NCBI GenBank assembly: GCA_902625365.1
Contig: CACOAX010000004.1
Coordinates: forward strand, 1 to 64,000
Direction: 5' to 3'
Source: an uncultured Alphaproteobacteria bacterium
GTDB lineage: Bacteria > Pseudomonadota > Alphaproteobacteria > HIMB59 > GCA-002718135
Length of the DNA stretch: 64,000 nt
The notes below the pieces were generated by a model. It ran no database searches. It was given only the letters and a program-made list of their open reading frames with translations, and was not told where the DNA came from. Numbering within the stretch: position 1 is the first letter of the stretch; the number at the start of each line of letters is the position of its first letter. Made by a program: the position numbers and the translations under genes. This document shows, in pieces, positions 40,216-50,889 of this stretch.

Positions 40216-41949
40216 ATGAATAAAAAAAATAAATTTAGATCTTCTGATTGGTACAATTCTAAGTCACATAGAAGAGATACATTTATTCATAGAGGCTGGA
40301 TGAGAAATCAAGGTCATCCTAATCACTTATTTGATGGGCGTCCTGTAATTGGAATTTGTAATACCTGGTCAGAATTAACACCCTGTAATGGTCATTTTAG
40401 AGAAATCGCTGAGTCAGTTAAAAAAGGGGTTTATGAAGCAGGGGGTTTCCCTCTAGAATTTCCTGTTTTTTCAGCAAGTGAGTCTAATTTAAGACCTACT
40501 GCCATGTTGTTTAGAAATTTAGCAAGCATGGATGTTGAAGAAGCAATAAGAGGCAATCCAATTGATGGAGTCGTATTGTTAATGGGTTGTGATAAGACAA
40601 CACCTTCATTAATGATGGGTGCCGCGAGTGTTGATCTGCCCACAATAGGTATTTCAGGTGGACCAATGCTTAATGGTCATCATCAAGGTGAAATAATAGG
40701 TTCTGGAACTGGTGTTTGGAAACTTGATGCAGATCTAAATGCAGGTTTAATTACAGAAGAAGATTTTATTAATGCAGAAATATCAATGAGCAGATCAAAA
40801 GGGAACTGCATGACAATGGGTACTGCATCAACAATGGGATCAATGGTCGAAGCACTTGGTATGTCACTACCTGGTAATGCAGCAATACCTGCTGTTGACT
40901 CTAGAAGATATGCTTTATCTTATATGTCTGGAAAAAGGATAGTTGAAATGGTCAAAGAAAATATAACAATGTCAAAGATTGTTACAAAAGAATCTTTTGA
41001 AAATGCAATAAAAGTGAATGGAGCAATTGGAGGATCAACAAATGCAGTTATACACCTAGCAGCTATAGCAGGCAGACTTGAAATAGATCTAGATTTAGAT
41101 GATTGGAATAAATATGGAGATGGAATTCCAACCTTAGTTAATTTGCAACCATCTGGTAAGTATTTGATGGAGGACTTCTATTATGCTGGTGGAGTCCCAG
41201 TAGTTATTAAAAGATTGCTTGAAAAAAAATTATTAAAAGAAAATGAAATGACAGTTAATGGAAAAACAATTGGAGAAAACAATAAAGATGCTAAGTGTTG
41301 GAACAACGAAGTTATAAAAGAGTTTGAAAATCCTTTAACTTCAAACGGTGGAATAAAAATTCTCCGAGGAAACATTGCTCCAAATGGAGCAATAATTAAG
41401 CCTTCTGCAGCATCACCTGAATTAATGAAACATACTGGCAAAGCGGTTGTTTTTGAAAGTGTTGAAGAATTTCATGAAAAAATTGATGATCCTAATTTAG
41501 ACGTAGATGAAAATTGTATTTTAGTTCTGAAAAATTGTGGACCCAAGGGCTATCCAGGTATGGCAGAAGTTGGAAATATGAGACTGCCTCAAAAAGTTTT
41601 AAAAAAAGGTGTGAGAGATATGATTAGAATATCTGATGCTAGAATGAGTGGAACAGCATATGGAACAGTGATCCTTCATACTGCTCCTGAAGCAGCTATA
41701 AAAGGGCCTTTAGCAGCTGTTCAAAATGGTGATCTAATAGAAATAGATGTCAATGAAGGTACTATGAATTTAAAGGTTGATGAAGAAATAATTAAAAATC
41801 GTTTAGATAATTATAAACCAATTTTACCTAAGATTTCTGGAGGTTATCAAAAAATGTATATAGATCATGTAATGCAAGCTGACAAAGGTGCAGATCTTGA
41901 TTTTCTAATTGGTAAAAGAGGTTCAGAAGTAAAAAGACATAGTCATTAA
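40216..41949 (+). CDS. IlvD/Edd family dehydratase, pentonate dehydratase type
   Basis: 'MGCDKTTPSLMMGAAS', 'GNCMTMGTASTMGS', 'RMSGTAYGTVILH'. Confidence 0.92.
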   Translation: MNKKNKFRSSDWYNSKSHRRDTFIHRGWMRNQGHPNHLFDGRPVIGICNTWSELTPCNGHFREIAESVKKGVYEAGGFPLEFPVFSASESNLRPTAMLFRNLASMDVEEAIRGNPIDGVVLLMGCDKTTPSLMMGAASVDLPTIGISGGPMLNGHHQGEIIGSGTGVWKLDADLNAGLITEEDFINAEISMSRSKGNCMTMGTASTMGSMVEALGMSLPGNAAIPAVDSRRYALSYMSGKRIVEMVKENITMSKIVTKESFENAIKVNGAIGGSTNAVIHLAAIAGRLEIDLDLDDWNKYGDGIPTLVNLQPSGKYLMEDFYYAGGVPVVIKRLLEKKLLKENEMTVNGKTIGENNKDAKCWNNEVIKEFENPLTSNGGIKILRGNIAPNGAIIKPSAASPELMKHTGKAVVFESVEEFHEKIDDPNLDVDENCILVLKNCGPKGYPGMAEVGNMRLPQKVLKKGVRDMIRISDARMSGTAYGTVILHTAPEAAIKGPLAAVQNGDLIEIDVNEGTMNLKVDEEIIKNRLDNYKPILPKISGGYQKMYIDHVMQADKGADLDFLIGKRGSEVKRHSH

Positions 41950-41976
41950 TCTTAAAAAAAAATCTTTAAACAATAA

Positions 41977-43023
41977 ATGCATAGTAAATTTAATCCGTTA
42001 TCAGCTGAAGAATTAGCAACAAAAATAAATAAAATTCCAAGAATTTATTTGGCTCAGCTTCCAACTGCTCTTGAATACGCTCCTAACATTTCTAAAGAGT
42101 TAAATATAAATTTATATATAAAAAGAGATGATTGCACAGCACTAGCTTTTGGAGGGAATAAAACAAGACATCTAGAATTTATAATGGCTAAAACTTTATC
42201 TGGAGATTATGATTGTATTTTAACTGGAGCAGCGTCTCAATCTAATTTTTGTCGTCAAGCTGTAGCTGCAGCGAATAAACTAAATTTAGATAGTTACCTA
42301 GTATTAATGCACGGAATAAAAGGTAAATTAATGCAGGGTAATTTTTTAATATATAATATTTTGGGAGCTAACGTTGAGGTTGTTAAAGGAGAAAATTTAG
42401 AAGAAATACCAACACATTTAGATAGAAAATATAAAGAATTAATAAAAGAGGGTCGAAAGCCTTTATTAATATACGGAGGATTTGGAAAAGAGGATACAAC
42501 ACTTGCTGGAATTAGTTATACAAATGCGATGGTTGAAATTGATTTACAAATGAAAGAACAAAATTTTATGGCAGATCATTTGTTTGTAACTGCAGCTAAT
42601 ATGACACAAGCGGGCTGTGTATTAGGAGCTAAAATATTAAATTGGCCAACTCGTATCCAGGGTATTTCTCCTGTTTACTGGGAAATGAATATTAAAAAAG
42701 ATATAGCAAGAATTTGTAACGAAGGAGCTAAATTACTTGATATTGATATGAAATTTACTGATGAAATGATTAATCATGATAATAATTATGTAGGTGAAAA
42801 ATATGGTGCTACAACAAAAGCAGGAATAGAAGCTATGAAGCTTTTAGCAAAAAAAGAATCAATTATTTTAGATCCAGTTTATACATCAAAAGGTTTTGCC
42901 GCTCTAATAGATTATGTTCAAAAAGGAATAATAAAAAAAGGTGATAATATAATTTTTATATATACAGGAGGTAGTCCTGCAATTTTTGCATATAATGAGG
43001 ATATAAATAATCAAAATAATTAA
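41977..43023 (+). CDS. PLP-dependent D-cysteine desulfhydrase / ACC deaminase-like
   Basis: 'KRDDCTALAFGGNKTRHLEF', 'YTGGSPAIFAY'. Confidence 0.9.
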   Translation: MHSKFNPLSAEELATKINKIPRIYLAQLPTALEYAPNISKELNINLYIKRDDCTALAFGGNKTRHLEFIMAKTLSGDYDCILTGAASQSNFCRQAVAAANKLNLDSYLVLMHGIKGKLMQGNFLIYNILGANVEVVKGENLEEIPTHLDRKYKELIKEGRKPLLIYGGFGKEDTTLAGISYTNAMVEIDLQMKEQNFMADHLFVTAANMTQAGCVLGAKILNWPTRIQGISPVYWEMNIKKDIARICNEGAKLLDIDMKFTDEMINHDNNYVGEKYGATTKAGIEAMKLLAKKESIILDPVYTSKGFAALIDYVQKGIIKKGDNIIFIYTGGSPAIFAYNEDINNQNN

Positions 43024-43101
43024 TTTAAAATAAACTACAAATAAATTTAATCTAACTTAAAAAATAAATATGATTGTAAAACATTTTAAAATTTTAAAAT
43101 T

Positions 43102-43845
43102 TTAAACAAAGTTATATTTCATTATAGAGTCGGATGGTAAGACTGTTAAAGGACTGTAAGTTGCATGTGCAATTTTTTCATTATATGGACTATTTGATTT
43201 TGTATTAAAACAAACAATTAAGGTTCTTCTAGAATAATTTGAGTCATTTCTTGCGCTAGAATGTAAAAGATTACAATGAAAAAATAGTACATCTCCTGGC
43301 TCTGCAGTTATGTAAATAGTTTCATGTCTTTTTTCTAATAGAGCTATTCGTTCTAAATCTGCTTGTACATCAGTCTCAGAAATTGGATCATGATTAATTC
43401 TTCCAACTTTATGTGTTCCTTTAAGTACTTTTAGACAACCATTTTCTTTTGAGGCCCTATCTAACATTATAAAACAAGAACCCATATCAGAATATAAACA
43501 CCCTTGATTATACCAATATCCATAATCTTGATGCCAATCAAATCCTCCATCACCAGAATTTTTCCAAATAATTTTAGAATGATAATGATAAATTTCTTCT
43601 CCTAGAAAATTTTCCATAGGCCTTACAATTCTTTCATTAGTTGAAAATGTACTTACTAAATTATCAGGAGGGGAATTCCATAATGTCAAATATGCACTGC
43701 CTTTAGTGCTTATTGTTTTTTTTACCTCACCTTCCTTACCATAACTAGAGTCAGCGAAATTATTTAATTTATCAATCTCATCTTTAGAAAATAATTTTTT
43801 TTTTAATATAAAACCATTTTTATTAAAATAATCAAGATCAGTCAT
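43102..43845 (-). CDS. Phytanoyl-CoA dioxygenase (PhyH) family Fe(II)/2OG oxygenase
   Basis: 'FDWHQDYGYWYNQG' (HxD) and distal 'HSSARNDSNYSRRTL'. Confidence 0.9.
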   Translation of the reverse strand: MTDLDYFNKNGFILKKKLFSKDEIDKLNNFADSSYGKEGEVKKTISTKGSAYLTLWNSPPDNLVSTFSTNERIVRPMENFLGEEIYHYHSKIIWKNSGDGGFDWHQDYGYWYNQGCLYSDMGSCFIMLDRASKENGCLKVLKGTHKVGRINHDPISETDVQADLERIALLEKRHETIYITAEPGDVLFFHCNLLHSSARNDSNYSRRTLIVCFNTKSNSPYNEKIAHATYSPLTVLPSDSIMKYNFV

Positions 43846-43914
43846 AATTGGGATTATAACAATACATTACCATTAAAATAAAAAATAAGCTACTTTTATA
43901 AATATAATAAATAT

Positions 43915-45285
43915 TTACATATCTAAAACTTTGCCAGGATTTAAAATATTTTTTGGATCAAAACTTTTCTTTATCAATTTCATTAATTGAATATTATCTG
44001 GATGTTGTTTTAATAAATACTCTTTCTTTTGAAGACCTATACCGTGCTCACCTGTTATAGTTCCATCCATTTCTAGTGCTTTATCGATTAATTTATTACT
44101 AAATGCTCTAATATATTTATATTCATTTTCTTTGCTAGGATCATAGACAACCGATACATGAAAGTTTCCATCACCTACATGACCAACCATTGGTGCTTTC
44201 AAACCCGTGTCTCTAAGTTCTGTTTCTGCAAATTTAATACATTCCACTATGTTTGAAATAGGTACGCAAACATCAGTCACATACACTCTAATATTATCAC
44301 CTTCAGCTTTTACTGAATAATATACATTATGCCTTGCTTTCCATATCTTGTTTCTTTCCTCAGTGTTTTCTGCCCACTTAAATTCACTTCCATTATTATT
44401 TTTTGAAATTTCTTCAACTACATCAATCGATTCTTTATTTGAAATTTCACTCCCATGGAACTCATAGAAAAGTGTAGGTAAACTTTCTAAATTTTCCAAC
44501 TTTGAATATTTAATACTTATATCCATTTGATCCTTATTTAATAATTCTACTCTTGCAATTGGGACACCATACTGAATTATTTCTTGTGCTGTTAAAACAG
44601 CAGAGTCAAGATTAGGAAATTGACAAATAGCACTCATAATACTTTCAGGTATTGGAGATAATCTCAGCTGTACCTCTGTTATTATTCCTAATGTTCCTTC
44701 TGAACCAACAAAAAGATTTGTTAAATTATATCCCGCAGAAGTTTTTTTTGCTCTACTTCCTGTTTTAATTATATCGCCATTTGCCATTACAACAGTTAGA
44801 CCAAGCACACTAGTACGCATGGTTCCATATCTAACTGCCATTGTTCCTGAAGCAGAGCAGGCTGCCATACCCCCAAGAGAAGCATTTGCACCTGGATCAA
44901 TTGGAAAAAAAACACCTTTATCTTTTAAAGATTCATTTAATTGTTCCCTAGTTACATTTGCTTGCACACGACAATCAAAGTCAGCTTCGTTAATTGAAAT
45001 AATTTTGTTAAAATTTTCCATTGAAATTGTAAAACCCTCATCATTTCCAACAACATGACCTTCTAAAGATGTGCCAGTACCATAAGCAGTTACTGGTACC
45101 TTAAATTCATTACAAACTTTTAGTATTTTTGAAAGTTCTCCATTATTCTCTGGAAACAAAACTGCCCTAGGTAGAATAGGGTCATAGGCATCCTCACCTT
45201 TTGCATGATTATTTCTTACGCTCTCTGAAAACGATATTCTTTCTTGTAAAATCTCTTTCAAATTCTCTAATAATCCTCTATCCAT
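43915..45285 (-). CDS. FAD-binding oxidase/dehydrogenase (GlcD / D-lactate dehydrogenase family)
   Basis: 'TAYGTGTSLEGHVVG', 'SASGTMAVRYGTM', 'GHVGDGNFHVS', 'GTITGEHGIGLQKK'. Confidence 0.94.
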   Translation of the reverse strand: MDRGLLENLKEILQERISFSESVRNNHAKGEDAYDPILPRAVLFPENNGELSKILKVCNEFKVPVTAYGTGTSLEGHVVGNDEGFTISMENFNKIISINEADFDCRVQANVTREQLNESLKDKGVFFPIDPGANASLGGMAACSASGTMAVRYGTMRTSVLGLTVVMANGDIIKTGSRAKKTSAGYNLTNLFVGSEGTLGIITEVQLRLSPIPESIMSAICQFPNLDSAVLTAQEIIQYGVPIARVELLNKDQMDISIKYSKLENLESLPTLFYEFHGSEISNKESIDVVEEISKNNNGSEFKWAENTEERNKIWKARHNVYYSVKAEGDNIRVYVTDVCVPISNIVECIKFAETELRDTGLKAPMVGHVGDGNFHVSVVYDPSKENEYKYIRAFSNKLIDKALEMDGTITGEHGIGLQKKEYLLKQHPDNIQLMKLIKKSFDPKNILNPGKVLDM

Positions 45286-45318
45286 TATTTAATAATATTA
45301 ATTATTTTGTAAAAGTAA

Positions 45319-46317
45319 ATGAATACCACGCCTCTAGAATTAGAAAACATATATGATTTAGCGTTCAAAGCTTTATCAGCTCATGGATGTGATCAACTTA
45401 ACGCTAACTGTGTTGCTACAACTGTAACTCACGCTGAGAGGGATGGAAGTGTTTCTCATGGATTATTTCGAATTCCTGGCTATGTAGCTTCTCTAAAAAG
45501 TAAGAAAGTAAATGGAGTTTCACGACCTTCAAATACCTATCTTACACAAAATGCAATTCGAGTAGAGGGAGACTATGGCTTTGCTCCAGTTTCAATAAAA
45601 GTTGGCTTACCTGAATTAATAAATACTACAAATAAACATGGCGTTGGTGTTTTAACAATTGCTAACACTCATCACTTTGCAGCACTATGGCATGAAACTG
45701 AAGCATTAGCTGAAAATAACTTAATTGGAATTGCTTGTACTGCATATAAGCCAAGTGTGGCACCAGCTGGTGCAAAAAAACCATTATTTGGAACTAATCC
45801 AATATCATTTGCTTGGCCAAGAAAAAATAAAACACCTGTGGTTTACGATATGGCAACTTCTACTATGGCAATGGGAGAAGTTCAGGTTGCAGCACGAGAT
45901 GGTCATAAAGTTCCTTTTGGAACAGGTTTAAATAAAGAAGGAGAAAAAACTGATGATCCATCAAAAATTGCTAATGGAGGAGTTCTTCTAACTTTTGGTG
46001 ATTATAAAGGCTCAGCTATAGCTATGATGATTGAATTATTGGCTGCTGGTTTAGTAGGAGATTTATTCAGCTTTGAAGCTAAAGAAGAAGACAATAATGA
46101 TGGCGGTCCTGCACGAGGAGGTGAATTTATTATGGCTTTGTCACCAGAACTTATTGCTGGAAAAAATTGGAATGAACATGCTGAAAAATTTTTTGCACAA
46201 ATGATATCTCTGGATGGCGTACGTTTGCCAGGACAGAGAAGACACACTAATAGAGAAGATAAAGGTCCCAGAAATATCAATTCAGATCTTATAGAAAAAA
46301 TTAAGAGTTTAATCTAA
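45319..46317 (+). CDS. Ldh family (malate/L-lactate/ureidoglycolate-type) NAD(P) oxidoreductase
   Basis: 'THAERDGSVSHGLFRIPGYV', 'NTHHFAALW', 'FGTNPISFAWPR', 'YDMATSTMAMGE'. Confidence 0.92.
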   Translation: MNTTPLELENIYDLAFKALSAHGCDQLNANCVATTVTHAERDGSVSHGLFRIPGYVASLKSKKVNGVSRPSNTYLTQNAIRVEGDYGFAPVSIKVGLPELINTTNKHGVGVLTIANTHHFAALWHETEALAENNLIGIACTAYKPSVAPAGAKKPLFGTNPISFAWPRKNKTPVVYDMATSTMAMGEVQVAARDGHKVPFGTGLNKEGEKTDDPSKIANGGVLLTFGDYKGSAIAMMIELLAAGLVGDLFSFEAKEEDNNDGGPARGGEFIMALSPELIAGKNWNEHAEKFFAQMISLDGVRLPGQRRHTNREDKGPRNINSDLIEKIKSLI

Positions 46318-46324
46318 TCTATAA

Positions 46325-47515
46325 ATGGATAATGTTAGATTAGATTTTCAAAAACATATTGATGCTGGAAGATGTAACGGCGCTGAGTGGATTATAAATT
46401 ATAAAAATAATTTTTATCATGAGGTAATCGGATTTAATGATTTAGCTCAAAAAAATAAACTTAATAAAAACTCTATTTATAGAATTTGGTCTATGACTAA
46501 ACCAATTGTTGGTTTTGCTGCAATGCAATTAATAGAAAAAAATTTTTTATCTCTTGATGATACTATTGATAAATATTTACCAAATTTTAAAAAATTAAAA
46601 AAACTAAAATCTTTAACAAGTAAATTAGATGATAATATCCAAGTAGATAATATTCCTACTATAAGACAACTTTTACAACATACAGCAGGCTTTACTTACA
46701 ATAGTAGCAATAACTTTTTAGCAGCAGAATATGAAAATAAGCAGTTGTTTCATTCATCTTCAAGTAGTTTAGAAGAGGAAATTGATAGTATTTCTGGGTT
46801 ACCACTTCTTTATGAGCCAGGATCAGAATGGCATTATTCTATTTCTATAGATATTTTAGCAAGAATTCTCGAAGTTATAACTAAAGATAGTTTATTAAAT
46901 ATTTTAAAAGAAAATATATTTCATCCATTAGAAATGAATCAAACAAATTTTTTTATTAGTGATGATGAAAAAACAAACTTAATTGAAACATTTGAATATA
47001 ATAGTGTTCAAACAAAATTAACTGATCTAACTTTAGGTACAAGAAAACTAATTTTATATGGATATCCTCCAAATAATAAAAATTACTCAAGAGGTGGACA
47101 TGGATTATTTTCAACTGCTACAGATTATATTAAATTTGCCACCATGCTAATAAATGGCGAGGATAAAAATTGTAAACCTTTGGTAAATAAGGATACTCTT
47201 CAATCTATGAGAAGTAATACATTAAGTAGAAACTTGTTTCCTATTGAAATAACATCGATAAATACAGTTAAAGATCAAAATTATGAAAATGATTTAGATG
47301 GGTATGGTTGGGGGCTAGGATTTAGAGTTTTGATGAATAATACACCTCAAAACAAATATGGTGTTATAGGTGAATTTGGTTGGTCAGGTTATGCAGCCAC
47401 ATATTTCTTAGTTGATCCAACTAATTATTTATCAGCTGTTTTAATGATGCAAACTTTAGATGCAGATAAAAATATCAAAAAAGACTTCTACAATAATATT
47501 TTCAAAAATCTTTAA
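46325..47515 (+). CDS. Serine hydrolase, beta-lactamase class C / EstB family
   Basis: 'SMTKPIVG' (SxxK), 'YSIS' (YxN-like), 'QLLQHTAGFTY'. Confidence 0.9.
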   Translation: MDNVRLDFQKHIDAGRCNGAEWIINYKNNFYHEVIGFNDLAQKNKLNKNSIYRIWSMTKPIVGFAAMQLIEKNFLSLDDTIDKYLPNFKKLKKLKSLTSKLDDNIQVDNIPTIRQLLQHTAGFTYNSSNNFLAAEYENKQLFHSSSSSLEEEIDSISGLPLLYEPGSEWHYSISIDILARILEVITKDSLLNILKENIFHPLEMNQTNFFISDDEKTNLIETFEYNSVQTKLTDLTLGTRKLILYGYPPNNKNYSRGGHGLFSTATDYIKFATMLINGEDKNCKPLVNKDTLQSMRSNTLSRNLFPIEITSINTVKDQNYENDLDGYGWGLGFRVLMNNTPQNKYGVIGEFGWSGYAATYFLVDPTNYLSAVLMMQTLDADKNIKKDFYNNIFKNL

Positions 47516-47576
47516 TAAATAATTAATAAAATCCATATAGCTACGGAATTATTTCAATATTTTAAATTCATTTATA

Positions 47577-47592
47577 TTTAGGTATACCTAAA
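47577..47592. promoter_or_regulatory. 16-bp perfect palindrome, candidate operator upstream of the xylulokinase gene
   Basis: TTTAGGTATACCTAAA about 54 bp before ATG 47646. Confidence 0.5.
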
Positions 47593-47645
47593 AATAACTC
47601 GTATTTTTTTGTATAATTTAAATTATAAATGTTATAAATTTCATA

Positions 47646-49127
47646 ATGTTTATTGGAATAGATCTTGGTACATCTTCAATTAAAATGATTTTAATTGATC
47701 ATAACCAGAGAATCTTAGCTACAACTAATTCAAGTCTAACAGTACAATCTCCAAAAGATGGTTTTAGTGAGCAAAATCCACAAGAATGGATTAATTCAAC
47801 AATGGAATGCTTTGAAGCTTTAAGGTTAAAAAAACCTAAAGAATTTATACAAACTATATCTATAGGCATATCAGGTCATATGCATGGAGCTACTTTAATA
47901 GATAAGAGTGGAAATGTTATTAGACCATGCATTCTTTGGAATGATACAAGATCACATCAAGAATGTGAAGAATTTGAAAAACAAAACTTTGATGTAAGAT
48001 CAATTTCTGGAAATATTACCATGCCTGGTTTCACAGCACCAAAAATTAATTGGATAAAAAATAATGAAATAGATAATTTTAAAAAAATTTTCAAAGTTTT
48101 ACTACCTAAGGACTACTTACGATTTGTTCTAACTGGTGAATTTTTTTCTGAAATGTCAGATGCCTCAGGAACATTATGGCTGGATATAAAAAAAAGAAAA
48201 TGGTCTAATCAACTTTTATCTTGCTCACATTTAGAAGAAAAACATATGCCAGCTCTTGTAGAGGGAAATGAGGAGACTGGAATTTTAAAAAAAAATTTAA
48301 AAGACAGATTCAATTTTATTAATGATATTAAAGTTGTTGGTGGGGCAGGTGATAATGCAGCTGCAGCAACTGGAATGGGTATTATCAATGAAAATCAATC
48401 ATTTATATCCCTAGGAACATCAGGAGTTTTTTTTACTCCTACAGAAAATCCTTTGAGTAATATTGGGGATGCTGTGCATTCATTTTGTCATTGTTTACCA
48501 AACAAATGGCATCTAATGTCTGTAATGTTAAGTGCTAGTAATTGTTTAGATTGGATTTGTGCCGTTACTAACACTTCAATTGCTGATACGCTTAATAATG
48601 TAGAGAATTTATACAGTGATACAAATTCTATAAAAAATTCTTCATATTTTTTACCTTATTTGTCTGGAGAAAGAACTCCTTATAATGATCCACATATCAG
48701 AGGTTCTCTCCACTCTATAAAAACAACAACAAATGCAACTGATTTACAGTATGCAGTAATTGAAGGTATCAGTTTTGGAATATTAGATGGAGTAAATTCT
48801 ATTTTGAAAGTTAACAATGACTTTGATACCATATTAATGGTTGGAGGGGGTTCCAAAAGCTCATTTTGGATTGAATTACTTGCATCCCTATTAAATAGAA
48901 AATTAAGTGTTTGCGATCAAAGTGAATATGGAGCTGCATTAGGAGTTTCAAGATTAGCTATGTATGTTGATAAAAATATTCCTGATCAAAATATAATTAA
49001 AGGTATTAAAATTATTAGACAGTTTGTGCCACAAGAAGAAAAAATAGAATTACTTATGAAGAGATATAATATTTGGAAAGATATCTACCACTCAAACAAA
49101 AAAATTGCTTCTAATCTCCTAACATAA
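47646..49127 (+). CDS. xylB: Xylulokinase (FGGY family)
   Basis: 'GIDLGTSSIKMILID', 'GISGHMHGATL', 'ILWNDTRSHQE', 'GGGSKSSFW'. Confidence 0.92.
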   Translation: MFIGIDLGTSSIKMILIDHNQRILATTNSSLTVQSPKDGFSEQNPQEWINSTMECFEALRLKKPKEFIQTISIGISGHMHGATLIDKSGNVIRPCILWNDTRSHQECEEFEKQNFDVRSISGNITMPGFTAPKINWIKNNEIDNFKKIFKVLLPKDYLRFVLTGEFFSEMSDASGTLWLDIKKRKWSNQLLSCSHLEEKHMPALVEGNEETGILKKNLKDRFNFINDIKVVGGAGDNAAAATGMGIINENQSFISLGTSGVFFTPTENPLSNIGDAVHSFCHCLPNKWHLMSVMLSASNCLDWICAVTNTSIADTLNNVENLYSDTNSIKNSSYFLPYLSGERTPYNDPHIRGSLHSIKTTTNATDLQYAVIEGISFGILDGVNSILKVNNDFDTILMVGGGSKSSFWIELLASLLNRKLSVCDQSEYGAALGVSRLAMYVDKNIPDQNIIKGIKIIRQFVPQEEKIELLMKRYNIWKDIYHSNKKIASNLLT

Positions 49128-50712
49128 TATCAGTTGCTTTATCTGCTACTGCCATTGCAGGAGCATTTGTATTAGCTGCAACTATATTGGGCATCATTGA
49201 AACATCAAAAACTCTCAGTTTGTCAATTCCCTTAACCTGTAGCTTTGTATTTAAAACTCCCATTTCATCATTATCATCAGACATTTTACATGTTCCTACA
49301 GGATGCCAATTTGTTTTAATCATTTTTTTACAGTATGTTATCAAATCTTTATCTTCTTTGATTAAATTTCCTGGAAGAGATTCCTCAATTATTATATTTG
49401 ATAAAGGTTTTGTTTTTAAAACTTTCCTTGCTAACTTTACAGCATTTAAAATAAGATCCAAATCATCTTGATTACTTAAAAAATTAGGATTTACCGCTGG
49501 TCTATCTTTTGGATTATTTGAGGTAATTGTAACTTCTCCTCTTGATTTGGGATTCATTATGCAAGGAGTTAAAGTGAGTCCATGATCCTGTTTTACGCCT
49601 GTTGTATCTCTGTCAGTATATGGGAAAGGAACACAATATAACTTTATTTTTGGGTCCACAGGATCACTTAAATTTTCAGGATTTATAAATGAACAACAAT
49701 CTACACCAATTGAATTAACTGGCCCTGTTTTAAATAAAACATACTGCAAACCATTTAGCAACATTTTTAATCCTCTATCTTGTCCGAAGTAGCCAAAACC
49801 AGGTTTTGTATGAGTTATTACAGGTACCTCGTGATGATCCTGAAGATTTTTACCAACACCTTTTAAATTTTCAATAATTGGAATGTCATACATACTTAGT
49901 ATCTTTTCATCTCCAATACCTGAGTGCATCAAAATTTTTGGAGTTATTAAAGAGCCTGCAGTTAAAATAATTTCTTCACCAAATACTCTCTCTATGTTTC
50001 CATTTGTTAATATTTCTATCCCTATAGCCTTTTTATTTTCAATAACTATTTTTGTAACTAAACTTCTAAGTTTAATTTCTAAGTTTTTATTATTTTCAAT
50101 TGGTTTTATAAAAGCTGAAACTGCATCACATCTTTTATTATTACCTATAGTGTATTGCATAAGACCCACACCATATTGATCACCATCATTAAAATCATTA
50201 TTGTAAGGAACACCCAATTCTTGCATAGTTTTGATATACAATTCTGATCCTTTCGCTACGTAATCAGAAAAAGATACGTTTAATGGCCCATTAATTCCAT
50301 GATGTTCTCCATTAAATCTTTGATTGTTTTCTAATCTAATAAAGTTTTTTTCGATCGACTGCCAATTCCAATTTTTATCTCCTGTAGCAGTTTCCCATTT
50401 ATTATAATCTGATGGCTTACCTCTCATATAAACCATTCCATTTACACTTGATCCTCCACCGAGGATTTTTGCTTGAGCAATGTCATGTTGACGATTATTT
50501 AATTGTTTTTGTGTAACTGATTTATGAAATTTTAAGTGGGTACTCCCATTTAATCTCTTTACCCAATAAGCGGGCATTGAAAAAAATAAATTATTACTCC
50601 TCGTACCTTCTTCAACAACAAGAACTTTAAATCCTTTATTTATTAATTTATTTGCTGTTACTAATCCCGAAGATCCTCCCCCAACTATTATAAAATCATA
50701 AATTTTAGTCAT
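49111..50712 (-). CDS. GMC family oxidoreductase (choline/alcohol dehydrogenase-like)
   Basis: 'VGGGSSGLVTANKL', 'GGGSSVNGMVYMRG', 'NWHPVGTCKMS'. Confidence 0.94.
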   Translation of the reverse strand: MTKIYDFIIVGGGSSGLVTANKLINKGFKVLVVEEGTRSNNLFFSMPAYWVKRLNGSTHLKFHKSVTQKQLNNRQHDIAQAKILGGGSSVNGMVYMRGKPSDYNKWETATGDKNWNWQSIEKNFIRLENNQRFNGEHHGINGPLNVSFSDYVAKGSELYIKTMQELGVPYNNDFNDGDQYGVGLMQYTIGNNKRCDAVSAFIKPIENNKNLEIKLRSLVTKIVIENKKAIGIEILTNGNIERVFGEEIILTAGSLITPKILMHSGIGDEKILSMYDIPIIENLKGVGKNLQDHHEVPVITHTKPGFGYFGQDRGLKMLLNGLQYVLFKTGPVNSIGVDCCSFINPENLSDPVDPKIKLYCVPFPYTDRDTTGVKQDHGLTLTPCIMNPKSRGEVTITSNNPKDRPAVNPNFLSNQDDLDLILNAVKLARKVLKTKPLSNIIIEESLPGNLIKEDKDLITYCKKMIKTNWHPVGTCKMSDDNDEMGVLNTKLQVKGIDKLRVFDVSMMPNIVAANTNAPAMAVADKATDIMLGD

Positions 50713-50889
50713 AAATTTTTACTATACCAATGTTTACAACAAAAAATACAAAAATTGAGAGAAATTCAATAATTTTCATATATAAATATGGGTTTCAAAT
50801 AAAATTTATCTTAATTTAATTGCCAAGTCTCTAAATTTCTAATAAATTTTTTAACATATCTAAAAAACATTTAATACAGGGAGGTAATT

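Noticed and set aside
43060-43105. AAAATTTTAAAATTTTAAAATTTT-like repeat near the phyH 3' end
   Set aside because: Low-complexity AT repeat expected in a very AT-rich genome; too short to call a repeat element.
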